A stretch of DNA of 38,558 bases from Lysinibacillus_B sp036662795 (GCF_036662795.1 NZ_JBAFWZ010000029.1:1-38558); one strand, 5' to 3'; counted from the first letter of the stretch, positions 15,484-23,807 are shown. Made by a program: numbers and translations. The notes: a model not told the origin generated them from the sequence alone.

Positions 15484-15511
15484 TTGCACTTTACAAAAAT
15501 TCATCTATACT
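15484..15511 (+). promoter_or_regulatory. Sigma-A-like promoter of speB
   Basis: TTGCAC (15484-15489), a 16-bp spacer, then TATACT (15506-15511), 130 bp before the speB ATG. Confidence 0.5.
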
Positions 15512-15643
15512 TTTTTTGTACTGCACTACTTTATACGAACATTTTCCCTAGAAAGTTTCATAGGCATAGAAGTAGTGGGTAAAATGGAAAAAAATAATAG
15601 ATTTAATAGTAGCACAAATATAACAAATTAGTAGGTGAATCTT

Positions 15644-16516
15644 ATGCGTTTTGATGAAACTTATTCTGGCAATGTCTTTATTAAAAGTCATCCGAATTAT
15701 GAAGAAAGTAAGGCTGTACTATATGGGATGCCAATGGATTGGACAGTAAGCTTCCGACCAGGCTCTCGTTTCGGTCCGGCTCGTATTCGTGAAGTATCTG
15801 TAGGACTTGAGGAATATAGTCCATACTTAGACCGCGAGCTTGATGAAGTGAAGTTTTTTGATGCAGGTGATATTCCGCTACCATTCGGTAACCCTGAAAA
15901 ATCGCTTGCAGAAATTAAAACATTTGTGCAGAAATTGCTAGAGGATGGTAAAGTGCCAATCGGAATGGGCGGCGAGCATTTAGTTTCTCTTCCTGTTATG
16001 GAAGCTGTTTATGAAAAATACAGTGATTTAGCAGTAATTCATTTTGATGCACATACAGATTTACGTACGGATTATGAAGGTGAGCCGTATTCCCATGCAA
16101 CACCAATCCGAAAAATTGCAGATAAGATTGGACCGAAAAACGTGTACTCTTTCGGTATTCGTTCAGGATTAAAAGAAGAGTTCCAATGGGCAAAGGAAAA
16201 CGGTATGCATATTTCTAAATTTGAAGTGCTAGAGCCATTAAAAGAAGTATTACCTACACTAGCCCGACGCAATGTATACGTAACAATTGATATTGATGTA
16301 TTAGATCCGGCACATGCACCAGGAACAGGAACAGTTGATTGCGGAGGTATTACATCAAAAGAGTTACTTGCCTCTATCCATGCGATTGCAGGAAGTGATG
16401 TGAATGTTGTAGGGTTTGACCTAGTAGAAGTTGCACCTGTATACGACAATTCAGAAATGACTGCCAACACGGCTAGTAAGCTAATCCGTGAAATGATCCT
16501 TGGCTGGGTGAAATAA
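15644..16516 (+). CDS. speB: Agmatinase SpeB
   Basis: Mn-dependent ureohydrolase that converts agmatine to putrescine and urea (arginine decarboxylase route to polyamines). 290 residues, as in B. subtilis. Binuclear manganese ligands are visible: His112 (GMGGEHLV), Asp135/His137/Asp139 (HFDAHTDL) and the two Asp of TIDIDVLDP. The start was set at the ATG at 15644 (MRFDETYSG), which matches the family N-terminus; the upstream in-frame TTG adds only three residues. GTAGGTG is a modest ribosome site. The speE gene that precedes speB in B. subtilis is not here. Confidence 0.95.
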   Translation: MRFDETYSGNVFIKSHPNYEESKAVLYGMPMDWTVSFRPGSRFGPARIREVSVGLEEYSPYLDRELDEVKFFDAGDIPLPFGNPEKSLAEIKTFVQKLLEDGKVPIGMGGEHLVSLPVMEAVYEKYSDLAVIHFDAHTDLRTDYEGEPYSHATPIRKIADKIGPKNVYSFGIRSGLKEEFQWAKENGMHISKFEVLEPLKEVLPTLARRNVYVTIDIDVLDPAHAPGTGTVDCGGITSKELLASIHAIAGSDVNVVGFDLVEVAPVYDNSEMTANTASKLIREMILGWVK

Positions 16517-16526
16517 ACTACACATT

Positions 16527-16563
16527 AAGCTGTAATGCAAATAGTGCATTTCAGCTTTTTTTT
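16527..16563 (+). terminator. Rho-independent terminator of speB
   Basis: Stem AAGCTG-t-AATGCA with TGCATT-t-CAGCTT, loop AATAG, then a run of T. Confidence 0.9.
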
Positions 16564-16621
16564 AATAGTTTTGTCTCAAACGGACAGAGCATATAAAAGA
16601 AGCCTAATTTATACTTAGTTG

Positions 16622-16651
16622 TTGCTTAAAGAGAGCTATTCATCCTATAAT
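16622..16651 (+). promoter_or_regulatory. Putative promoter of ywiB-argS
   Basis: TTGCTT (16622-16627), an 18-bp spacer and a perfect TATAAT (16646-16651), 41 bp before the ywiB start. No T-box specifier or antiterminator structure is seen ahead of argS. Confidence 0.5.
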
Positions 16652-16692
16652 AAAAAGGTTATATTACCGAAACAAAGGGGCGATCCAATGCT

Positions 16693-17124
16693 ATGAACGA
16701 TGTAGGAACAAAAGTGAAAATAAAGCTAGTTTCATCCATCATTCCAAAGGATGGAGAGCTTGAAACATATGAAATGTGGCTACAAGGGTCCTTGGTGGAG
16801 AAAGCAGGAACGCACTATTTACGTTATGAAGAAATTCAAGATGATAAAGAAATTCGTACAACAGTAAAGCTAACAAACGACCAAGCTCTTATTATGCGTA
16901 GTGGGGGCGTCACGATGCGTCTTCCTCTAAACCTACAACAAAAAGAGCGAGGGCATTACGAAAGTATATATGGATCCATTCCAATTGTTATTAAAACACA
17001 TCAATTATCGTGTGAAAGGCTTGAGGGAAGCGGTCGGTTTAAAACACAGTACGATTTAATAATTGGTGGCGCATCTGTCGGCCATTACACATTAGAAATT
17101 AATTACTCGGAGGTACAAGGATGA
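16693..17124 (+). CDS. ywiB: DUF1934 family protein YwiB
   Basis: A 143-residue calycin-like beta-barrel protein of the DUF1934/YwiB family; function not established. Beta-rich throughout, with no signal peptide. The motifs YLRYEE, TVKLTNDQALIMRSGGVTMRLPL and YDLIIGGASVGHYTLEINY are visible. Starts at the ATG at 16693 with AAAGGGGCGA upstream; a nearby ATG at 16688 is out of frame and stops at once. Its last codon overlaps the argS start by 4 bp (ATGA), indicating translational coupling, as in B. subtilis. Confidence 0.88.
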   Translation: MNDVGTKVKIKLVSSIIPKDGELETYEMWLQGSLVEKAGTHYLRYEEIQDDKEIRTTVKLTNDQALIMRSGGVTMRLPLNLQQKERGHYESIYGSIPIVIKTHQLSCERLEGSGRFKTQYDLIIGGASVGHYTLEINYSEVQG

Positions 17125-18788
17125 ACGCTGTAGAACAATTACAACAACAAATTAAAGCGGTGCTAGCTGCGGCTGTTGAAAAAGCGGGCTTAGTAGAAGC
17201 TGGAACAGAATATAATATTCATTTAGAAACACCTAAAGATAAAGCGAACGGAGACTTTGCAACAAATCTAGCTATGCAATTAACAAAGCTAGCGAAAAAG
17301 CCGCCTCGTGCGATTGCAGAAGCAATTTTGGAAAATGTGGATAAGGAAAACACAGATATTGAAAAAATCGAAATTGCTGGTCCTGGTTTTATGAACATTA
17401 CCGTTCGCAAGGATTTTTTAGCTGGCGTTGTTAAATCAACTTTCGAACAAGGCGAAAATTACGGTCGCTCAAACGCAGGTGAGGGTGAGAAAGTTCAAGT
17501 TGAGTTTGTATCAGCGAACCCAACTGGTGATTTGCATTTAGGGCATGCGCGCGGAGCTTCAGTAGGGGATTCTCTATGCAATGTATTAGATTTCGCAGGC
17601 TATGCCGTAGCACGTGAATATTATATTAATGATGCAGGAAACCAAATTAACAACTTAGCGTATTCGCTAGAGGCTCGTTATAAGCAGGCGCTAGGCTTAG
17701 AGGCTGAAATGCCAGAGGACGGCTACCACGGGCCCGATATTATTGAAATCGCTGGCGAGTTAGCGAAGCAATTCGGTGCAGAAATTTTAGAAAAATCGGA
17801 TGAAGAACGCTTCAAATTTTTCCGTGAGCACGGCTTACGTTTAGAGCTTGCAAAATTACAAAAAGACTTAGCGAACTTCCGTGTTGAGTTTGATGTTTGG
17901 TATTCAGAAACTTCCCTATATAACAACGGGAAAATTGAAGTAGCATTAGACAAATTAAAGGCAAATGGACATGTGTTTGAAGAGGAAGGCGCGACTTGGT
18001 TCCGCTCGACAACATTTGGTGACGACAAGGATCGTGTGCTTATTAAAAATGACGGCTCATTTACGTACCTGACTCCTGATATCGCATACCATGAGGATAA
18101 ATTACAACGTGGCTTTGATAAATTAATTAATATTTGGGGTGCAGATCACCACGGCTATATCCCACGTATGAAGGCAGCGATCGAAGCACTTGGCTATAAC
18201 CGTGACACACTTGAAGTAGAAGTTATTCAAATGGTTCAGCTCTATAAAAATGGCGAGAAATTCAAAATGTCGAAGCGTACGGGTAACGCGGTTACAATGC
18301 GTGAGCTAGTAGAAGAGGTAGGCTTAGATGCAGTACGTTACTTCTTTGTAAAAACTGCTGGCGATTCACATATGGACTTTGATTTAGACTTAGCAGTTTC
18401 GCAGTCTAATGAAAACCCTGTATATTATGCTCAATATGCACATGCACGTATTTCTTCTATTTTACGTTCAGCTGCAGAGCAAGGATACGCTACTTCATTA
18501 GATAATCTTGGTTTATTAGTTGCTGAAAAGGAAGAAGATGTATTGAAAAAAGTTGGTGCATTCCCTCAAATCGTAGCGGATGCAGCGAAACACCGTACAC
18601 CTCACCGTATTGCAAACTATATTCAAGAATTAGCATCTACATTCCATAGCTTCTATAATGCTGAAAAGGTACTAAACGCCGATAATAAAGAATTAACAGA
18701 GGCACGTTTAGCACTTATTACAGCAGTAAAAACAACATTGGCGAATGCACTAAAGCTAATTGGCGTAAGTGCACCAGAAAAAATGTAA
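17121..18788 (+). CDS. argS: Arginyl-tRNA synthetase
   Basis: Charges tRNA-Arg with arginine in an ATP-dependent reaction. 555 residues, class I fold: N-terminal ArgRS tRNA-recognition (additional) domain (about 1-95), catalytic Rossmann domain with the HIGH-like motif in ANPTGDLHLGHARG (from about residue 132) and KMSKRTGN (near 383), and a C-terminal DALR anticodon-binding domain (about 430-555). ATG start within the ywiB stop; the ribosome site ACTCGGAGG lies inside ywiB. Followed by a terminator and then repeat array 1. Confidence 0.97.
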   Translation: MNAVEQLQQQIKAVLAAAVEKAGLVEAGTEYNIHLETPKDKANGDFATNLAMQLTKLAKKPPRAIAEAILENVDKENTDIEKIEIAGPGFMNITVRKDFLAGVVKSTFEQGENYGRSNAGEGEKVQVEFVSANPTGDLHLGHARGASVGDSLCNVLDFAGYAVAREYYINDAGNQINNLAYSLEARYKQALGLEAEMPEDGYHGPDIIEIAGELAKQFGAEILEKSDEERFKFFREHGLRLELAKLQKDLANFRVEFDVWYSETSLYNNGKIEVALDKLKANGHVFEEEGATWFRSTTFGDDKDRVLIKNDGSFTYLTPDIAYHEDKLQRGFDKLINIWGADHHGYIPRMKAAIEALGYNRDTLEVEVIQMVQLYKNGEKFKMSKRTGNAVTMRELVEEVGLDAVRYFFVKTAGDSHMDFDLDLAVSQSNENPVYYAQYAHARISSILRSAAEQGYATSLDNLGLLVAEKEEDVLKKVGAFPQIVADAAKHRTPHRIANYIQELASTFHSFYNAEKVLNADNKELTEARLALITAVKTTLANALKLIGVSAPEKM

Positions 18789-18794
18789 GATCTA

Positions 18795-18823
18795 GGCATC
18801 CTGAACAATCAGGGTGCCTTTTC
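18795..18823 (+). terminator. Rho-independent terminator of argS
   Basis: Stem GGCATCCTGA (18795-18804) with TCAGGGTGCC (18809-18818), loop ACAA, then TTTTC. Confidence 0.88.
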
Positions 18824-18879
18824 TATTGGAGTGTGGTAAGTAGATACGTTTGTTTGAATAAGAGTCATGGTTTTTGATT

Positions 18880-19174
18880 TACTAGCCATAAATTTCGAAA
18901 TACTAGCCACATTTTTGAATTTACTAGCCAAAATTTCAAAAATACTAGCCAATTACGAGTTGCAGCCACAAATTTTCGAATACAGTCCGAAATTATTGAT
19001 ATAGTAGCCTCAAATTTCAAAATACTAGCCATATTTTTCGATTTACTAGCCAAAATTTCAAAAATACTAGCCACATTTTTTGATTTACTAGCCGATTTTT
19101 TCAAAATACTAGCTACATTTCAAGAAATACTAGCCAACTACGATTTGCAGCCACAATTATTAAAAAATCTAGCC
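18880..19174. repeat. 21-nt-period array 1 (core TACTAGCC), 15 units
   Basis: Noncoding A/T-rich array between the argS terminator and the btu promoter. The 8-mer TACTAGCC (variants TACAGTCC, TAGTAGCC, TACTAGCT, TTGCAGCC, ATCTAGCC) recurs with its last base at 18887, 18908, 18929, 18950, 18967, 18988, 19009, 19030, 19051, 19072, 19093, 19114, 19135, 19152 and 19174. The step is 21 nt except two of 17 nt and a final one of 22. The 17-nt steps both occur at an ACGA-(G/T)TTGCAGCCACAA variant, 185 nt apart, so there is a higher-order repeat. The 13-nt spacers tend to alternate T-rich (CATTTTTGAATT) and A-rich (AAATTTCAAAAA) and are near-complementary, which could place ACTAGCC in hairpin loops. 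The 17-nt steps break any reading frame. Confidence 0.9.
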
Positions 19175-19254
19175 CGAAAATTAAATTTAATCGCTCTTGT
19201 GATAATTCATATTCCGGCAAACTTCCGAAATACAATATACGAATAATTTTATCT

Positions 19255-19281
19255 GTAAAAATAGTATTTTTACGCTATAAT
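19255..19281 (+). promoter_or_regulatory. btu promoter -10 with a 19-bp palindrome
   Basis: A perfect TATAAT lies at 19276-19281, before the riboswitch. Immediately upstream, in the -35/-10 interval, is GTAAAAATAGTATTTTTAC (19255-19273), a perfect 9-1-9 inverted repeat. The -35 is poor. This layout suggests an operator for an unidentified regulator in addition to the riboswitch, though A/T composition makes chance palindromes more likely. Confidence 0.5.
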
Positions 19282-19299
19282 AAAGAAAATTGAAAAATC

Positions 19300-19455
19300 T
19301 AAAATCATAAGGATATAGGGTAAGTCGGTGTGAATCCGACGCGGTCCCGCCACTGTAATTGCATGATGCAAGAATGCAAAAGCCAGAAAACCGGTCTTTA
19401 TGGACACCAATGCAAGCCTACGAGGATAGGGTGGTAGCGAAACCTGTGTTTTTGT
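19300..19455 (+). ncRNA. Cobalamin (AdoCbl) riboswitch
   Basis: Contains the conserved core: GTCGGTGTGAATCCGAC (P3 region), GCGGTCCCGCCACTGTAA (the B12-box type GCCACTG), then AGCCAGAAAACCGG, and downstream CCTACGAGGATAGGGTGGT, where the kissing-loop and expression-platform side is expected. It lies upstream of the btuF-C-D operon and is followed by an intrinsic terminator, so cobalamin binding should cause premature termination. Ends are approximate. Confidence 0.93.
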
Positions 19456-19479
19456 ACGCAAATTTTGCTCTTTCCTACT

Positions 19480-19508
19480 TCTCTTACATTGGTAAGGGAT
19501 TTTTTTTT
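19480..19508 (+). terminator. Riboswitch-controlled terminator
   Basis: Stem TCTCTTAC (19480-19487) with GTAAGGGA (19492-19499, one G-U pair), loop ATTG, followed by nine T. It lies between the cobalamin aptamer and btuF, as expected for the expression platform. Confidence 0.88.
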
Positions 19509-19587
19509 GAAAAAAATCTTTATTGGAAAATAACATCTCTCCTTATTTTGATCAGGGTGAGAATTTCTAATTCTAGGAGGAGAAAGA

Positions 19588-20535
19588 ATGAAGAAGCTTT
19601 GGCAGCTATGGTTAACAGCCCTATTAACGTTGGGTTTACTCTCTGCATGTAACGAGGATAATGCAAGCAGTGGGGCAAAGGTCAAGCAAAATGATGAAGT
19701 AAATAATGAACAAGTATTTCCAGTAACAGTAAAGGATGCTAGAGGGAATGACGTTACGCTACAGGAAGCACCAGATCGTATCGTCTCGTTAACACCATCC
19801 AATACGGAAATTTTATTTAGCCTGGGCTTAGATGAGGAAATCGTTGGAGTAAATGATAATGATAACTACCCTGAGCAAGTAGCAGAGAAAACAAGTGTTG
19901 GTGGAATGGAATTTAATATAGAGACAATTATTTCATTACAACCAGATATTGTGTTTGCACACGAATCGAGCATGTATATGATGGAAGGCGCTATTGATCA
20001 ACTAGTTTCTGCAGGCATCAAAATATTTGTTGTGAAAGATGCGATGAACTTTGAAGAAACGTATAAAACTATTGAAGAAATTGGTACATTAACAGGTAAG
20101 GAAGACGAGGCAGAAAAAGTAACTAAAGATATTCAAAATAAGCTAGCGGAAATTCAAGCTAAAGTAAAAGGTCAGGAGCCGAAAACTGCTTTCATCGTTG
20201 TTGGTACACAGCCAGATATTTATGTTGTCGGTCAAAACAATTTTATGAATGAAATGCTTAAAGCGATTAACGTTACGAATGCCGTTGAAGTTGAAGGCTG
20301 GCCAATGTATAGCGCTGAGGAATTTGTGGACAGTAATCCGGATTCTATCATTTTCACATACGCTGGGGATGATGAAGTAATTAAAAATAATAAAGCATTC
20401 TCTGTGATGAAGGCTGTTCAAAGTAATTCACTAACGGTTGTTGATGGTGATACAACGAGTAGACAAGGTCCACGTCTAGCCTTAGGAGTAGAAGCCTTAG
20501 CGAAAGCAATTTATCCAGAGGCTTTTAATGAATAA
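19588..20535 (+). CDS. btuF: Cobalamin ABC transporter substrate-binding lipoprotein BtuF
   Basis: Surface-tethered corrinoid-binding protein, 315 residues. Lipoprotein signal with lipobox LLSAC (Cys21 lipidated). A periplasmic-binding class III (BtuF/FhuD-like) fold follows, with two lobes joined by a helix (about residues 45-310: PDRIVSLTPSNTEILFSLGL, LQPDIVFAHESSMYM, GVEALAKAIYPEAF). Riboswitch control and the neighbours identify the ligand as a corrinoid rather than siderophore. ATG start with AGGAGGAGA 7 nt upstream. The btuC start overlaps the 3' end by 8 bp. Confidence 0.92.
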   Translation: MKKLWQLWLTALLTLGLLSACNEDNASSGAKVKQNDEVNNEQVFPVTVKDARGNDVTLQEAPDRIVSLTPSNTEILFSLGLDEEIVGVNDNDNYPEQVAEKTSVGGMEFNIETIISLQPDIVFAHESSMYMMEGAIDQLVSAGIKIFVVKDAMNFEETYKTIEEIGTLTGKEDEAEKVTKDIQNKLAEIQAKVKGQEPKTAFIVVGTQPDIYVVGQNNFMNEMLKAINVTNAVEVEGWPMYSAEEFVDSNPDSIIFTYAGDDEVIKNNKAFSVMKAVQSNSLTVVDGDTTSRQGPRLALGVEALAKAIYPEAFNE

Positions 20536-21526
20536 AAAATATACAATCGCGTATATTTTCTCGCTAATCCTATTAGCAACTAGCGTGTGGTTTGGCATAT
20601 CAATCGGCTCGGTCGATATTCCACTTTCAACCTTATGGGATAGCGAATCAAACCCATCAGCCTACAGCATTTTATGGAATATTCGCATGCCGCGTGTAAT
20701 CCTTGCGGGGCTAGTCGGGGCTTCACTAGCTATTGCAGGTGCTGCATTTCAAGGGCTGTTAAAGAATCCGCTTGCTGACCCATATACGTTAGGCATCTCA
20801 TCAGGTGCCTCTGTTGGTGCGGTTACTACTATTTTCTTTAGTGTATCTCTACCACTACTAGGCATATACACGCTTCCGATCTTTAGTATGGTTGGTGCGC
20901 TGCTCACGATGCTTGCTGTAATGAGCTTTGCTAAATTAGTGGACCGTACGATGAAGATGGAGACACTGATACTAACAGGAATAATTTTTAGCTCCTTTTT
21001 AGGTTCATGCATTTCATTAATGATTGCATTAACGGGGGAGGAGCTTCGTTCGATTATGGGCTGGCTTCTTGGTAGCGTTTCGATGCGCGGATGGCCGTAT
21101 GTGAAAATGATTCTTCCATTTGTAATTGTAGGTACACTTCTTATTTGGCTAAATCGTCGTGAGCTTAATGCGATGATTTATGGTGAAGACCGGGCGAAAT
21201 ATTTAGGAGTGGATGTTAAACGAAGTAAATATATTCTTTTAGCTGGTGGTTCTATGCTAACGGGTGCAGCTGTTGCGGTATCAGGAACGATTGGATTTTT
21301 AGGTCTAGTCGTTCCTCATATGGTACGAATGATTATTGGTACCGATCATCGCCATTTACTACTCATCTCATTTTTAAATGGAGCAAGCTTACTTGTCATA
21401 TGTGATCTAGTATCGCGTACAATTATTGCACCAATTGAGCTGCCGATTGGGGTTATTACTGCGTTTATCGGAGCACCGGTATTTTCATATATTTTCTTTA
21501 AACAACGAAAGGGACGGGTGGCATAA
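20528..21526 (+). CDS. btuC: Cobalamin ABC transporter permease BtuC
   Basis: FecCD-family integral membrane permease, 332 residues with about ten hydrophobic helices. Family motifs are visible: RMPRVILAGLVGASLAIAGAAFQGLLKNPLADPYTLGISSGAS near the N-terminus, and GTIGFLGLVVPHMVRMIIG with a DHRHLLLISFLNGASLL stretch contacting the ATPase. It forms the channel with BtuF and the BtuD half of the next gene. The start overlaps btuF by 8 bp, indicating coupled translation. Confidence 0.93.
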   Translation: MNKKYTIAYIFSLILLATSVWFGISIGSVDIPLSTLWDSESNPSAYSILWNIRMPRVILAGLVGASLAIAGAAFQGLLKNPLADPYTLGISSGASVGAVTTIFFSVSLPLLGIYTLPIFSMVGALLTMLAVMSFAKLVDRTMKMETLILTGIIFSSFLGSCISLMIALTGEELRSIMGWLLGSVSMRGWPYVKMILPFVIVGTLLIWLNRRELNAMIYGEDRAKYLGVDVKRSKYILLAGGSMLTGAAVAVSGTIGFLGLVVPHMVRMIIGTDHRHLLLISFLNGASLLVICDLVSRTIIAPIELPIGVITAFIGAPVFSYIFFKQRKGRVA

Positions 21527-22996
21527 ATGCTGAAAGTAGAAAATATCTCAGGCGGCTATGGCAGCGTACCCATCGTCCATAATATTTCGTTTACTGTAGG
21601 GCAAGGGAAGATGCTAGGTATTCTTGGACCAAATGGTAGCGGTAAATCGACCCTATTGAAACTAGTCAGTGGCATTATTGCTCCCACTTCCGGAACCGTT
21701 TTTATTGATGAGAAAGAGATGCAGAGCTATTCACCAAAAGGGCTAGCGAAAAAAATGGCGGTTTTACCACAGCTTCATGCAAATGCCTTTTCAAATTCTG
21801 TGTATGAAACGGTATCGCTCGGTCGATATCCGCACCAAAAAGGCTTTTTTTCTTCGTGGTCAGATCAGGATGAACGGGCAGTTACAATAGCAATGGAGCA
21901 AACAGGTGTAGCCAAATATCGTGATACGATGATGGAGTTTTTATCTGGCGGTGAGCAGCAGCGAGTCTTTATTGCCCAAGCATTAGCGCAATGCTCACAA
22001 ATATTATTGCTTGACGAGCCGACAAATCATTTGGATATTGCCCATCAAAAGCAAATACTAGACTTAATTCGAAAGGAAATTGTTGAGTGTGGTTTAACAG
22101 TCGTTTCAGTTTTTCATGATATTAACTTAGCATCTCTTTATTGTGATGAGCTACTGCTAATGGAAGATGGGCATGTTCGCGCATTTGGGGCGCCGCATGA
22201 GGTTATTGTCCAACGGGAAATTGAAGATGTGTATAAGGCGCGTGTGTCGACCTATGCTCATCCAGAAATGCCGAAGCCTCAAATTACGATGATGCCAAAA
22301 GAAGTATGGCAGGGTGAGCAACAGCGTGTTACAAAAGAACATATACTATTAACAAACGACTATATACAGCTACAAACTGATTTTCCGCTAAAGGTTATTT
22401 CATCTGCTGTTCATAATCCAGGAATGGGCTGGTACAACACATTATTAAACCGCTCGATTTCTCCTTATTATGATATTTCGAATGTGCAAGAGGAGACCGA
22501 GCAGTTTTTACAGGAGCATGGATTTGGCTTAACAAACACCGTTGTTATGCTAACAGCTGTTAAAACGAATTGTGCTGCTATCGGTACGTATAAAAATAAC
22601 CATTGTGAAGTTATAATTGTTGTTACGGCGGGTGTTGGGAATGCTGTTGATGTAACAAGAGCATGGGAGCGTCAGCACGAGCCACATATTGGAACAATTA
22701 ATACATGGGTCATTATTAATGGAAAGCTATCCCATGAAGCATTCTATCAGGCGATGATTACAGCAACAGAGGCAAAGGTTAAGGCACTCTCTGTAGAGAA
22801 TATAACGGACACTCATACAAATTCGCCTGCAACAGGAACGGCTACTGATAGTCTATTAATAGCAGCGACTCAACAAGGTAGCGAAATGCCATATGGCGGT
22901 CCGATTACAGAGGTAGGTAAGTTAGTCGGTCGTGGTGTTTTTGAAACAACGGTAGCCTCAATTCAAAAGTACCGACAGCAACAAAACGATCTATAA
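21527..22996 (+). CDS. Fused cobalamin ABC ATPase BtuD and adenosylcobinamide amidohydrolase CbiZ
   Basis: A 489-residue two-domain protein starting directly after the btuC stop. Residues 1-255 are an ABC ATPase: Walker A GPNGSGKST (34-42), signature LSGGEQQR (139-146), Walker B ILLLDEP, and the H-loop in SVFHDINLAS. Residues about 275-480 match CbiZ (VISSAVHNPGMGWYNTLLNR, LTAVKTNCAAIGTY, VTAGVGNAVDVTRA, INTWVIINGKL, ATDSLLIAATQQG). CbiZ hydrolyses adenosylcobinamide or pseudo-B12 side chains to adenosylcobyric acid for corrinoid salvage. BtuD-CbiZ fusions are known in Bacilli. The fusion suggests imported corrinoids are remodelled at the membrane. Confidence 0.92.
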   Translation: MLKVENISGGYGSVPIVHNISFTVGQGKMLGILGPNGSGKSTLLKLVSGIIAPTSGTVFIDEKEMQSYSPKGLAKKMAVLPQLHANAFSNSVYETVSLGRYPHQKGFFSSWSDQDERAVTIAMEQTGVAKYRDTMMEFLSGGEQQRVFIAQALAQCSQILLLDEPTNHLDIAHQKQILDLIRKEIVECGLTVVSVFHDINLASLYCDELLLMEDGHVRAFGAPHEVIVQREIEDVYKARVSTYAHPEMPKPQITMMPKEVWQGEQQRVTKEHILLTNDYIQLQTDFPLKVISSAVHNPGMGWYNTLLNRSISPYYDISNVQEETEQFLQEHGFGLTNTVVMLTAVKTNCAAIGTYKNNHCEVIIVVTAGVGNAVDVTRAWERQHEPHIGTINTWVIINGKLSHEAFYQAMITATEAKVKALSVENITDTHTNSPATGTATDSLLIAATQQGSEMPYGGPITEVGKLVGRGVFETTVASIQKYRQQQNDL

Positions 22997-23021
22997 AGTA
23001 TTTAAGAAATGAGGGATAAGA

Positions 23022-23582
23022 ATGAAATTGTATACAAAAACAGGCGATACAGGAAAAACAAGTATTATCGGTGGTCGCGTAGATAAGGATCATTTACGTG
23101 TAGAGGCATATGGAACAGTCGATGAATTAAATTCAATTATTGGTAAAGCGATGACGGAGTTAGATAAAGAGGTATTTAAAGATTTACTAGCTGATTTAGA
23201 AGCGATTCAGCACGAATTATTTGATGGCGGCGGCGACCTTGCAAATGTCATGAAAAATCGCCAGTATAAGCTAGCAGAAGAGCCAATCACGGTGCTGGAA
23301 ACGCGTATCGATGCCTTGTCGGATGAGGCACCACCGTTGAAGCGATTTATTTTACCAGGCGGCTCACCAGCAGCAGCTACACTTCATATGGCACGAACAG
23401 TAGCGCGTCGTGCAGAGCGTCAAACGGTTTCATTAATGAAGGAAATTGAGGATGTAACACCAGTTGTTCAAAAATATTTAAATCGCTTATCGGACTACTT
23501 ATTCGCAGCAGCACGTGTTGTAAACTTCCGTTTAAATATTGCGGATATTGAGTATGCTCGTAGCGGCGATGTGTTCAAATAA
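23022..23582 (+). CDS. PduO-type cob(I)alamin adenosyltransferase
   Basis: Transfers adenosyl from ATP to cob(I)alamin, giving coenzyme B12. 186 residues, usual for the all-helical PduO/MMAB family (B. subtilis YvqK). Signature N-terminal YTKTGDTGKTSIIGGRVDKD, then RVEAYGTVDELNS, LPGGSPAAATLHMARTVARRAERQ (ATP and corrinoid contacts) and YLNRLSDYLFAAARVVN. Last gene of the btu operon, 25 bp after btuD-cbiZ, with GAGGGATAAGA ahead of the ATG. It supplies AdoCbl to IcmF, encoded 8 kb downstream. Confidence 0.95.
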   Translation: MKLYTKTGDTGKTSIIGGRVDKDHLRVEAYGTVDELNSIIGKAMTELDKEVFKDLLADLEAIQHELFDGGGDLANVMKNRQYKLAEEPITVLETRIDALSDEAPPLKRFILPGGSPAAATLHMARTVARRAERQTVSLMKEIEDVTPVVQKYLNRLSDYLFAAARVVNFRLNIADIEYARSGDVFK

Positions 23583-23596
23583 AAGGGATGTAACAG

Positions 23597-23632
23597 AGAG
23601 GCTAATTCGAATATTCGAGTTAGCCTCTTTTC
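23597..23632 (+). terminator. Terminator of the btu operon
   Basis: Stem AGAGGCTAA-t-TCGA with TCGA-g-TTAGCCTCT, followed by TTTTC. Confidence 0.88.
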
Positions 23633-23778
23633 GAGCTTTAGGAAACGATAAGTCATAATAAAAATTAGATAGAACTTGGAAATCATTAAATCTCCCTAGG
23701 AAAGACCACCCACCCCAATCAATCAGTCTATTTACTATCTCAAATGCGAAATTTTCTGACGTTTAATAATGAAAGTTG

Positions 23779-23807
23779 TTGACTGAATGCTCATTCATAA
23801 TTACAAT
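23779..23807 (+). promoter_or_regulatory. Sigma-A promoter of fadF
   Basis: TTGACT (23779-23784), an ideal 17-bp spacer, TACAAT (23802-23807). Each hexamer differs from consensus at one position. The leader to the fadF ATG is about 120 nt. The remainder of the 23633-23936 gap shows no other feature. Confidence 0.65.
23780..23797. promoter_or_regulatory. FadR-type operator in the fadF promoter
   Basis: TGACTGAATGCTCATTCA matches the Bacillus FadR box (TGAATGA-n4-TCATTCA) with one mismatch in the left half-site and an exact right half-site. It covers the -35 and the spacer, an ideal repression position. B. subtilis fadF is a FadR target, so acyl-CoA-relieved repression is likely. The fadR gene is not in this window. 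Confidence 0.68.

Noticed and set aside
16564..16692. T-box upstream of ywiB-argS
   Set aside because: Too short, with no specifier stem, no T-box sequence and no competing terminator between promoter and ywiB.
18865..19104. Minus-strand 79-codon frame and the plus-strand 63-codon frame at 31736 with LASKxK-type heptads
   Set aside because: No ribosome site. The heptad pattern is the translation of the 21-nt repeat, and 17-18-nt steps destroy the phase.
18880..19174. CRISPR array
   Set aside because: Repeats are only 8 nt and degenerate, spacers are 13 nt and similar to each other, and no cas genes are present.
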